The notes under the pieces: model-generated
Told to the model about the DNA's origin: nothing
The model's input: the letters and a program-made list of their open reading frames with translations, nothing else
Databases searched by the model: none
Shown here: piece after piece, positions 25,684 through 33,976 of the stretch
How positions within the stretch are numbered: the stretch's first letter is position 1
Layout: each line of letters starts with the position of its first letter
Program-made: the position numbers and the translations under genes
Assembly: GCF_013106755.1 (NCBI RefSeq)
Contig: NZ_WHPF01000011.1
Location: 124,001 to 188,000 of the forward strand
Length of the DNA stretch: 64,000 nt
Reading direction: 5' to 3'
Source of the DNA: Limnovirga soli
Lineage (GTDB): Bacteria; Bacteroidota; Bacteroidia; Chitinophagales; Chitinophagaceae

Positions 25684-28107
25684 ATGTTTAGGAATTATTT
25701 CAAAATTGCTTTTCGCAACCTGTGGAGAAACAAAAGTTTTTCGCTTATTAATATTATTGGTTTGGCTATTGGCATAGCTACCTGTCTTATTATTATGCTG
25801 TATGTAAATAATGAACTTAGCTATGATAAGTTTAATGAGAAGGCAGATCAGATGTATACAGTATATTTTCAGGGAAATGTACAGGGCGAAAAAATGAATG
25901 AAGCTGCTGTAATGCCACCGGTAGCACAAACACTTAAAAGAGATTTTCCCGAAGTAGAAGCGGCTACCCGTTTACGTACTTATGGCACTCCTAAACTGGT
26001 ATACAATAACAAGTCATTTAAAGAAGATGCGTTTGCATTTGTTGACTCAAATTTCTTTCAGGTATTTACATTGCCGCTTTTAAAAGGCAATCCCAAAACC
26101 GCTTTACTGGAACCTTATACGGTAGTTATTACAAAGGCATTGGCTAAAAAATATTTTGGCAATGAAGATCCAATGGGTAAAATAATTGCCTTTAAAGATG
26201 ATGCCAATACCTCTTATAAAGTAACAGGCTTAATTGATAAAGTGCCTGTAAACGCCAATTTTCATTTTGAGCTCTTTGCATCTATGGCCAGCCTGCCAGA
26301 ATCAAGAGAACCAACCTGGATGACCTCTAATTTTTTTACCTACCTGGTTTTAGCAAAGGGCTACGATTATAAAAAGCTGGAAGCAAAAATGCCGGAGGTG
26401 GTAGATAAATATATGGGGCCTCAAATGTTAAATGCCATGGGCATGTCGCTGGCAGATTTTAGAAAAAATGGTAATGATATCAGTTTTCATATAGAACCCA
26501 TAACGGATATACACCTTGACCCTGCCTATCCCAACGCACTTGGCCAGTCCGGCGATATAACGAATGTGTACATTTTTGCAGCTATTGCTGTATTTATGCT
26601 GCTGATAGCCTGTATAAATTTTATGAATCTCTCTACGGCAGGTGCATCAAAACGCTCAAAAGAAGTAGGTATACGGAAAGTATTGGGCTCTTTAAAAACA
26701 GAGCTGGTAAAACAATTCCTTTTTGAATCTATTATTATTGCTGCCATTGCCTTGATATTAGCGATGGGTTTAATATACCTTGCTTTACCTGCCTTTAATC
26801 AATTGGCAGATCAGCAGTTAACCCTTAATTTTTTTGAACATCCTTTGCTTTTGCCCGGACTTATTTTATTTGTTTTATTCACAGGTGTTCTTGCGGGTAG
26901 TTATCCTGCATTTTACCTTTCTTCCTTTAAACCCGTAGCCGTACTAAAAGGAAAATTTTCGGCAGCAAAAAACAGTATTGGGTTAAGAAGTAGTTTGGTG
27001 GTTTTTCAATTTTTTATTTCTATTCTATTAATTGTGGGTAGTACTGTTGTATTTAAACAACTGTCGTACATGCAGCATAAGGATATTGGTTATAATAAAG
27101 AGCAGGTATTAATTATCCCGGATCTTTGGATGTTGGGCAATAACCAGGAAGCATTTTATCACCTGGTTAAAAACAATCCTATAGTGCAAAGTGTTACCCG
27201 TTCTGGTTTTTTACCTGCAGGCAGAAGCGATAATAATAATTTCTTTATATCTCCTGCCCAAAACCCGGGGCAAATGGTTAAAACACTGCGTTATGATATT
27301 GATGAAAACTATATAGCCACACTTGGCATTAAATTACATACAGGCAGAAATTTTTCTGCCGGCTTTCCAACTGATTCATCAGCCGTTATTTTAAACGAAA
27401 CTGCTGCTAGGATATTAGGTTGGGGCGATAAGGCAATTGGGCAAACTATTTCACATACTGATAATCAGGGACAGAAAACCAATTACCATGTAATAGGAAT
27501 TGTAAAGGATTTTAACTTTAAATCGCTGCACGAACTGGTTTCACCTTTAGTCATGTCACTAGCGCCTAATCCTTCTACCGTGGTGGCCAAACTTACCACA
27601 GCAGATGCAACAACCCTGATTAGCAAACTTTCCAAATCGTGGGTTGCTTTTGGTGCAGAAGATGCTATGTCTTATTCTTTTCTTGACGACCGGTTTAATA
27701 GCACCTATAAAGCTGAACAAAAAACCGGAACGATACTGGGTATTTTTGCCGGTCTTACTATTTTGGTAGCCTGCCTGGGTTTGTTTGGTCTTGCTATGTT
27801 TACCGCACAGCAACGCACCAAAGAAATTGGCATTCGTAAAGTATTGGGTGCCAGCGTTACACAGGTAACTAATATGCTTTCAAAAGAATTTTTGCAATTG
27901 GTAATTATTGCCTGTGTTATTGCATTTCCATTATCGTACTGGGCCATGACCAAATGGTTGCAGGACTTTGCCTACCGTACAGATATTAGCTGGTGGGTAT
28001 TTGCCATAGCCGCAGTGGCTGCATTGCTGATAGCATTAATTACGGTAAGCTTTCAAGCCATTAAAGCTGCATTGGCAAACCCGGTTAAAAGTTTGAGAAC
28101 GGAATAA
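25684..28107 (+). CDS. FtsX/MacB-type ABC permease 3 of 8
   Basis: An 807-residue permease. The first coupling segment is KRSKEVGIRKVLGSL (about residue 325) and the second QRTKEIGIRKVLGAS (about 715); the four-helix halves and the NPVKSLRTE end are intact. The start MFRNYFKIAFRN is fixed by alignment to the paralogs. It is preceded by composite repeat C1 and followed by the longest octamer series. Confidence 0.9.
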   Translation: MFRNYFKIAFRNLWRNKSFSLINIIGLAIGIATCLIIMLYVNNELSYDKFNEKADQMYTVYFQGNVQGEKMNEAAVMPPVAQTLKRDFPEVEAATRLRTYGTPKLVYNNKSFKEDAFAFVDSNFFQVFTLPLLKGNPKTALLEPYTVVITKALAKKYFGNEDPMGKIIAFKDDANTSYKVTGLIDKVPVNANFHFELFASMASLPESREPTWMTSNFFTYLVLAKGYDYKKLEAKMPEVVDKYMGPQMLNAMGMSLADFRKNGNDISFHIEPITDIHLDPAYPNALGQSGDITNVYIFAAIAVFMLLIACINFMNLSTAGASKRSKEVGIRKVLGSLKTELVKQFLFESIIIAAIALILAMGLIYLALPAFNQLADQQLTLNFFEHPLLLPGLILFVLFTGVLAGSYPAFYLSSFKPVAVLKGKFSAAKNSIGLRSSLVVFQFFISILLIVGSTVVFKQLSYMQHKDIGYNKEQVLIIPDLWMLGNNQEAFYHLVKNNPIVQSVTRSGFLPAGRSDNNNFFISPAQNPGQMVKTLRYDIDENYIATLGIKLHTGRNFSAGFPTDSSAVILNETAARILGWGDKAIGQTISHTDNQGQKTNYHVIGIVKDFNFKSLHELVSPLVMSLAPNPSTVVAKLTTADATTLISKLSKSWVAFGAEDAMSYSFLDDRFNSTYKAEQKTGTILGIFAGLTILVACLGLFGLAMFTAQQRTKEIGIRKVLGASVTQVTNMLSKEFLQLVIIACVIAFPLSYWAMTKWLQDFAYRTDISWWVFAIAAVAALLIALITVSFQAIKAALANPVKSLRTE

Positions 28108-28188
28108 TGCGATGTGCAGGTAGATGTGCGGATGTGCAAATGTGCGGAGGTGCATATAGATGTATGAATGTGCAAATGTACAGATGGG
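28108..28188 (+). repeat. Longest period-8 repeat, after permease 3
   Basis: About ten degenerate ATGTGCRR units, for example GATGTGCG, GATGTGCA, AATGTGCG, begin directly at the stop codon. Spacing is mostly exactly eight bases, with a few insertions toward the right end. Confidence 0.75.
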
Positions 28189-28295
28189 GTGATATATTAA
28201 TTGGTTGCTCCTTTTTCTGCAAACTGTGTGCAGATTATTTTATGGGACAATTCTGCTATTTGCATACATACATTTCTTGCTGCCATACATGCTAC

Positions 28296-28320
28296 CGTAC
28301 AAGAGTGCGACGCAAGTAAA
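28296..28320 (-). repeat. Dispersed 20-bp repeat, copy 5 (reverse)
   Basis: CGTACAAGAGTGCGACGCAA followed by GTAAA, in the 576-base gap before permease 4. No gene is supported in this gap; two open frames here overlap repeats only. Confidence 0.85.
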
Positions 28321-28467
28321 GTTTAATTGCATAACTATAGCATGGCTAATAATGTCGACTGATTTAAATGGCTGCTGTATTATTTTTTTCATTGTAAACA
28401 GCCTGTATTTTCTCCTCCATTTTTTTAAAACTAATACTGTAATATTTGGCTTTGTTCAACACCGAAC

Positions 28468-28495
28468 AACAGGTGTACGATACCGTACACCTGTT
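28468..28495. promoter_or_regulatory. Perfect GTGTAC palindrome, candidate enhancer site for the NtrC-like regulator
   Basis: AACAGGTGTACG (28468-28479) and CGTACACCTGTT (28484-28495) are exact reverse complements around ATAC. The centre is about 60 bases upstream of the TGGCAC box of a good sigma-54 promoter match. The same GTGTAC half-site recurs before the adaptor gene. Confidence 0.65.
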
Positions 28496-28541
28496 ATACA
28501 TATTATGCATTAAGTGTATTGAAAAACAAGTAGTTGCATAT

Positions 28542-28557
28542 TGGCACAGTCGTTGGT
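28542..28557 (+). promoter_or_regulatory. Sigma-54-type promoter upstream of permease 4
   Basis: TGGCAC (28542-28547), five bases, then TTGGT (28553-28557): the -24 box is perfect, the spacing of the two conserved pairs is the required 12 bases, and the -12 box has GG for GC. It lies about 125 bases before the permease 4 start, so permeases 4 onward may be a separate transcription unit. Confidence 0.6.
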
Positions 28558-28683
28558 AATTTTTGGGATAGGGTAATTATATCTACAACATAGAAGGATT
28601 ACAATAGGTAGCATAATTGAAAAACGATACCGGTATTAATTTAGAACGAATATTTTTTCTGCTCATCCTGTAAAACAGAAAGT

Positions 28684-31125
28684 ATGATAAAGAATTATTT
28701 TAAAATAGCTTTTCGCACCCTTTGGAAAAACAAAGGCTATAGCGCCATTAATATTTTTGGTTTGGCCATTGGGTTGGCTACCTGCCTATTAATTACGTTG
28801 TATGTTACCGATGAACTGAGCTATGATAAGTTTAACGAACAGGCAGCAAATATTTATCGCATAAACTCAGACATACAGGTAGGTGGTGGCAAGCTGCACA
28901 TGACACAAACTTCGGATATGATGGGGGCGGTGTTGAAAAAGGATTATCCACAAGTAAAAGAATATACCCGCATTTTTTCAAGTGAGGGCGCTAAGCTGGT
29001 AAAAAAAGGTGATAGTTTTATTAATGAAGACAGGATTGTGTATGCAGATTCCAGTTTTTTTAATGTGTTCACATTGCCTGCGTTGGAAGGCAATACCAAA
29101 AATGCATTGGATGAACCTAATACAGTTGTTATTACAGCATCAACAGCCCAAAAATATTTTGATGCAACCCATGTGGTAGGTAAAACTATTGAAGTAAAAA
29201 TTAATGAAGCCACCATTCCATTTAAAATTACTGCTGTAATAGAGGATATTCCGCATAACTCGCATTTTCATTTTGATTTTATACTCTCTATGAAAAATGT
29301 GAATTATGAATGGGGCCAATATACCAGTCATAATTTTCATACCTATTTGCTTTTACAACCTGGAACAGATTATAGGGCCTTTGAAAAAAACTTTAATCAG
29401 TATATAGTTAATTATGTATTGCCATATGTTCAGCAATTTATACAAATCAGCAGTATAGATGAGCTTCGAAAATCGGGTAATATGCTGGAATACTCACTTA
29501 TTCCACTTACCAAAATTCATTTGTACAGCGATTATAATTATGAATTAAGTGCTTCTGGTAATATACAGTATATCTATATTTTTTCTGCGGTGGCTTTGTT
29601 TATTCTCCTCATTGCCTGTATTAATTTTATGAACTTAAGTACGGCCCGCAGTGCCAGCCGCGCCAAAGAAATTGGTATAAGAAAAGTATTGGGCACCGAA
29701 AGGAAAACATTGGTAACACAGTTTCTTGTAGAATCAATTATAACAGCATATATTTCTATGCTAATTGCCCTGCTTATAACCTATCTGGTTTTACCCCTTT
29801 TTAATGATGTGGCAGCCAAAACCTTATCCTTAGCTGATTTAATCAATATTACAATTCTTCCTTTTATTATATTGTTACCGGTTTTAGTGGGTTTGCTGGC
29901 AGGCAGCTATCCGGCATTATTTTTATCAGCTTTTAAACCAATTACTGTTTTAAAAGGTAATGCACAAACCGGTTTTAAGAAAAGTAATCTGCGCAATGCA
30001 TTGGTTGTTTTTCAGTTTGGTACATCGGTAATGTTAATAATTGCCACCATTATTGTATATAGCCAGTTACATTATATACAAACAACCAAACTGGGTTTTA
30101 ATAAAGATCAGGTATTGGTAATAGACCGTGCCTATGCTTTAGGCAATAATGTAAATGCATTTAAAAATGAAGTGCTGGCTTTACATGGCGTAAACAGTGC
30201 CACTGTAAGTTCATTTTTGCCTGTTACCAGTTCTTCCCGTAATGACAATACCTATTCCAAAGAAGCGGTTATGGATATGAAGAACAGCATTGATATGCAA
30301 ACCTGGGCTATAGATTACGATTATATTAAAACCATGGGAATGGAAATTGTCCAGGGCAGAAATTTCTCAAAAAATTTTGGGTCCGATTCCAACGCCATAC
30401 TTATCACCGAAACAACAGCCAGGCTTTTAGGCTATACGAATGCCGTTGGCAAAAATATTTATTTACCAGCCGATGATCCCAAAAATAAAACGATGGTGCC
30501 CATTCCTATTATTGGTGTAGTAAAAGATTTTCATTTCGAATCGTTAAGACAAAACATTGGCCCATTATGCATGCGCCTGGCTAATAGCAGCGGCTTAATA
30601 TCTTTTAAAATATCTAATGGCAATGCCAACGATTTAATTAATCAGGTAGAAAATAAATGGAAGGCATTAGCCCCGGCCATGCCATTCAGTTACCGGTTTT
30701 TAAATAACTCGTTTGATGAAATGTATCGTAGCGAACAGCGGGCAGGTACCATTGCCATTGTATTTGCCGTGCTGGCTGTATTTATTGCCTGCCTTGGTTT
30801 ATTTGGTTTGGTAACCTTTATGGCCGAGCAACGCACCAAGGAAATAGGCATACGTAAAGTATTGGGCGCTTCTGTAACCAATGTGGTGGCGATGCTGTCA
30901 AAAGATTTTTTGTTGCTGGTAATAATAGCCTGTGTATTTGCATTTCCGCTGGCAGGGTGGGCCATGTATAACTGGCTGCAGGATTATGCATACCGCATCA
31001 GTATTAGTTGGTGGGTATTTTTGGTTGCAGGTACAGCAGCATTACTAATAGCGTTAATTACCGTAAGTGTACAGGCCATAAAAGCCGCTATAGCCAATCC
31101 GGTAAAAAGTTTAAGAACAGAGTAG
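28684..31125 (+). CDS. FtsX/MacB-type ABC permease 4 of 8
   Basis: An 813-residue permease, the longest copy. Coupling segments are SRAKEIGIRKVLGTE (about residue 325) and QRTKEIGIRKVLGAS (about 720); the end is NPVKSLRTE. It is the only permease with its own recognisable sigma-54-type promoter and palindromic upstream site, and so may head the second half of the series. Confidence 0.9.
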   Translation: MIKNYFKIAFRTLWKNKGYSAINIFGLAIGLATCLLITLYVTDELSYDKFNEQAANIYRINSDIQVGGGKLHMTQTSDMMGAVLKKDYPQVKEYTRIFSSEGAKLVKKGDSFINEDRIVYADSSFFNVFTLPALEGNTKNALDEPNTVVITASTAQKYFDATHVVGKTIEVKINEATIPFKITAVIEDIPHNSHFHFDFILSMKNVNYEWGQYTSHNFHTYLLLQPGTDYRAFEKNFNQYIVNYVLPYVQQFIQISSIDELRKSGNMLEYSLIPLTKIHLYSDYNYELSASGNIQYIYIFSAVALFILLIACINFMNLSTARSASRAKEIGIRKVLGTERKTLVTQFLVESIITAYISMLIALLITYLVLPLFNDVAAKTLSLADLINITILPFIILLPVLVGLLAGSYPALFLSAFKPITVLKGNAQTGFKKSNLRNALVVFQFGTSVMLIIATIIVYSQLHYIQTTKLGFNKDQVLVIDRAYALGNNVNAFKNEVLALHGVNSATVSSFLPVTSSSRNDNTYSKEAVMDMKNSIDMQTWAIDYDYIKTMGMEIVQGRNFSKNFGSDSNAILITETTARLLGYTNAVGKNIYLPADDPKNKTMVPIPIIGVVKDFHFESLRQNIGPLCMRLANSSGLISFKISNGNANDLINQVENKWKALAPAMPFSYRFLNNSFDEMYRSEQRAGTIAIVFAVLAVFIACLGLFGLVTFMAEQRTKEIGIRKVLGASVTNVVAMLSKDFLLLVIIACVFAFPLAGWAMYNWLQDYAYRISISWWVFLVAGTAALLIALITVSVQAIKAAIANPVKSLRTE

Positions 31126-31127
31126 GA

Positions 31128-31170
31128 GAATGTGCGGATGTGCGGATGTGAAGATGTGTGAATGTGCTGA
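31128..31170 (+). repeat. Period-8 repeat after permease 4
   Basis: Five ATGTGCGG-like units (AATGTGCG, GATGTGCG, GATGTGAA, GATGTGTG, AATGTGCT) follow the stop codon. Confidence 0.7.
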
Positions 31171-31220
31171 GTAGAAAATGAATTTTTATGAGCCAAACTA
31201 TATTTCAATAATTAAGCATT

Positions 31221-31338
31221 CGTTACGTCGCACACTTGTACGCCTTGTTCAATAGTGAGCTGAACGATGAAGTGAGGTATTTGTGTGACGAAGCAGCAAA
31301 TGCTTAACAACACGAGATGCATAAAGCAAAAAAGCTGG
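31221..31338 (+). repeat. Composite intergenic repeat C2 (contains dispersed repeat copy 6)
   Basis: Starts with a variant dispersed repeat (GTTACGTCGCACACTTGTAC) and continues with the shared GTTCAATA, GAGCTGAACGATGAAG, the GTATTTG...CAAATGC hairpin and CTTAACAAC elements. Similarity to C3 is the highest among the copies. Confidence 0.8.
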
Positions 31339-31370
31339 TAACAAAAAGTAGCCTTAACAATACATGTTGT

Positions 31371-33746
31371 ATGATAAAAAATTATTTTAAAATAGCCTGG
31401 CGTAACATAAGCAAGAACAAAGTATTTTCTTCTGTAAATATTTTGGGGCTGGCACTTAGCATGGCCTGTTGCCTTATTATCAGCATGTATGTATTCAATG
31501 AACTAAGCTATGATTCGTTTCATAAAAACTTGCCTGATATTTACCGTATTACAGAAAAACAGGATCAGGCCGGCACCCTATATGATGTGGCAGTAACACC
31601 TGGCCCGCTGGCTCCTGCTTTGCAAAAAGATTTTCCTGAAATTCAAAACACCGTTCGTTTTGGCAATTGGGGCGGGGCTTTAAAAAACGGCAGCAATACA
31701 TTTGAAGAAAATAATATATTACTTACCGAAAACAGTGTATTTAGTATTTTCAATTTCCCTTTGTTAAAAGGCAACCCCGCTACTGCACTAAAATCGCCGG
31801 ATGAAATTATAATAACAGAAAAAGTTGCACAAAAATATTTTGGTAATAACTGGAAGAATAACTCCGCTTTAATTGGCCAGATATTTACCCTAAATGGCCA
31901 AACTGATTTTAAACTGGCAGGTGTGGCAAAAGATTTGCCCCAAAACTCCAGTATTCAGTTTGATATACTATTACCCATAACCTATTTATTTGCATCTGAT
32001 GAATGGTCGAATAAATGGAACAGCAATAATTATCATACGTACCTGCAATTAAAACCAGGAACCGATGTAACCGCTTTTCAAAAGAAATTAGCAAATCAAC
32101 TGCATGCGTATAATTCAGATACACAAGACCTGCTGCAACTACAACCTTTAAAAGAACAATACCTGTATTCTAAGTTTGACTTTCATACTGATTGGGGTAA
32201 ACGTAGCAATATTAAATATGTACAAATTTTTGCAGGCGTAGGTTTATTATTACTAATTATTGCCTGTGTTAATTTTATTAATCTTTCCACTGCCCGTTCA
32301 TTAAAGCGTAGCATGGAAGTTGGCGTAAGAAAGGTAAATGGTGCTTCCCGCAAACAATTAATCTTTCAATTTTTAACCGAATCCATTTTAGTGGCCTGCT
32401 TAAGCGCAATACTCAGCCTCTTTATTCTGGAATGGGCGCAACCTTATTTGGAATCATTTACTGGTAAGGCTGTTAATATAAATATATATAGCCCATTATT
32501 CATTGGCTTCTTCTTGTTATTCATTTTAATTATTGGTTTGCTGGCAGGGCTCTACCCCGCATTTGTAATGTCTTCTTTTAAACCAGTAAGCATTTTTAAA
32601 AGTAATAGTAAAAGTAAATCAGGTAAATCATTTTGGCAGGGCCTGGTTGTTTTTCAATTCGTTGTTTCTATTGCATTAATGGTATGCACCTTTTTTATGT
32701 ATCGGCAATTATTGTTTTTACAAAGCAAAGACCTGGGTTTTAATAAAGAACAGTTAATAAGCATTGGGCTAAAAGGGACATTAAAGGAGAAATCTTCACT
32801 GTTGAAACGCGACATTGAACTGCAGCCTGATGTAATAGCAGTATCATCAGCTACTATGTCAATGGTTAACGTAGATAATTCCACTTATATGGAATGGGAA
32901 GGCATGCAACCTGACGATAAATTTTTAATCACCCAGGCAAATGTTGACCCTGATTTTATCCCTGCTTTGGGTATGCAATTACTCAGTGGCCATAATTTTT
33001 CACCACAAAAAACCAACGATACTGCCAACTTTATTGTAAATGAAACAGCAGTAAAACGTATGGGTTATACAGTTAACAATGCCATAGGTAAAAAAGTAGA
33101 TATGTGGGGTGCCAAAGGAGCCATCATAGGCGTTGTAAAAGATTTTAATTTTAAGTCGCTCAATACAAACATCGATCCTTTTATATTCCGTTATCAGCCG
33201 CAAGACAGGTATTTTAATTTATTTGTAAAAATTGCGCCGGGCAATACAGCAGCAACCATAGCGCAAATACAAAAAGTGTATAAGCAATATGATACTGAAT
33301 TTCCCATGAGTTACAATTTTGTAAATGAATCCATCAACAATCTTTATCTGGAAGATACCCGTACTGCAAACCTCATTATGTTATTTGCCATCCTTACCGT
33401 TTTTGTAGGTTGTCTTGGTTTATTCGGACTTACCGTTTTTGCATCAGAACAGCGCATTAAGGAAATTGGTATTCGAAAAGTATTGGGCGCAGGGGTTACT
33501 TCAATTGCCGGCTTACTATCAAAAGATTTTTTGAAACTAGTTTTATTGGCTACCATTATTGCAATACCAATAGCCTGGTATATTACAGTTGTTTGGTTAC
33601 AGAATTATGCTTACCGTATTCAAATTAGCTGGTGGGTATTTGCTATGGCCGCATGTATTGTATTGTTTCTTGCATGCATAACAATCAGTGCTCAGGCAAT
33701 TAAAGCAGCAATGGCAAACCCCGTTAAGAGTTTGAGAAGTGAATAA
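31371..33746 (+). CDS. FtsX/MacB-type ABC permease 5 of 8
   Basis: A 791-residue permease from the ATG at 31371 (the frame is open to 31317, but the paralog start MIKNYFKIAWRN decides). First coupling segment KRSMEVGVRKVNGAS, second QRIKEIGIRKVLGAG, C-terminus NPVKSLRSE. The upstream part of the open frame overlaps the end of composite repeat C2, which argues against the longer form. Confidence 0.9.
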   Translation: MIKNYFKIAWRNISKNKVFSSVNILGLALSMACCLIISMYVFNELSYDSFHKNLPDIYRITEKQDQAGTLYDVAVTPGPLAPALQKDFPEIQNTVRFGNWGGALKNGSNTFEENNILLTENSVFSIFNFPLLKGNPATALKSPDEIIITEKVAQKYFGNNWKNNSALIGQIFTLNGQTDFKLAGVAKDLPQNSSIQFDILLPITYLFASDEWSNKWNSNNYHTYLQLKPGTDVTAFQKKLANQLHAYNSDTQDLLQLQPLKEQYLYSKFDFHTDWGKRSNIKYVQIFAGVGLLLLIIACVNFINLSTARSLKRSMEVGVRKVNGASRKQLIFQFLTESILVACLSAILSLFILEWAQPYLESFTGKAVNINIYSPLFIGFFLLFILIIGLLAGLYPAFVMSSFKPVSIFKSNSKSKSGKSFWQGLVVFQFVVSIALMVCTFFMYRQLLFLQSKDLGFNKEQLISIGLKGTLKEKSSLLKRDIELQPDVIAVSSATMSMVNVDNSTYMEWEGMQPDDKFLITQANVDPDFIPALGMQLLSGHNFSPQKTNDTANFIVNETAVKRMGYTVNNAIGKKVDMWGAKGAIIGVVKDFNFKSLNTNIDPFIFRYQPQDRYFNLFVKIAPGNTAATIAQIQKVYKQYDTEFPMSYNFVNESINNLYLEDTRTANLIMLFAILTVFVGCLGLFGLTVFASEQRIKEIGIRKVLGAGVTSIAGLLSKDFLKLVLLATIIAIPIAWYITVVWLQNYAYRIQISWWVFAMAACIVLFLACITISAQAIKAAMANPVKSLRSE

Positions 33747-33832
33747 AAAAATGTGGATATATGCAAATGTGAAAATGAAATACAGATGTATATTTCCAGC
33801 TTTTGAATATTCATTAAACATCCGTTGCGTCG

Positions 33833-33938
33833 CACACTTGTACGCCTTGTTCAAGAGTGAGCTGAACGATGAAGTGAGGTATTTGTGTGACGAAGTTGCA
33901 AATGCTTAACAACAGGAGATGAGTAAAGAACAAAAAGT
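33833..33938 (+). repeat. Composite intergenic repeat C3 (contains dispersed repeat copy 7)
   Basis: Dispersed repeat at about 33835-33854, then the conserved GAGCTGAACGATGAAGTGAG, the hairpin region (here with TTGCAAATGC, so one arm is altered) and GAGATGAGTAAAGAACAAAA. Confidence 0.8.
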
Positions 33939-33976
33939 TAACTACATAAAATATATAACATACAACTATACAGACC

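Noticed and set aside
28205-28513. 102-codon frame before permease 4
   Set aside because: It overlaps a dispersed repeat and the regulatory palindrome, and reads as low-quality hydrophobic sequence.
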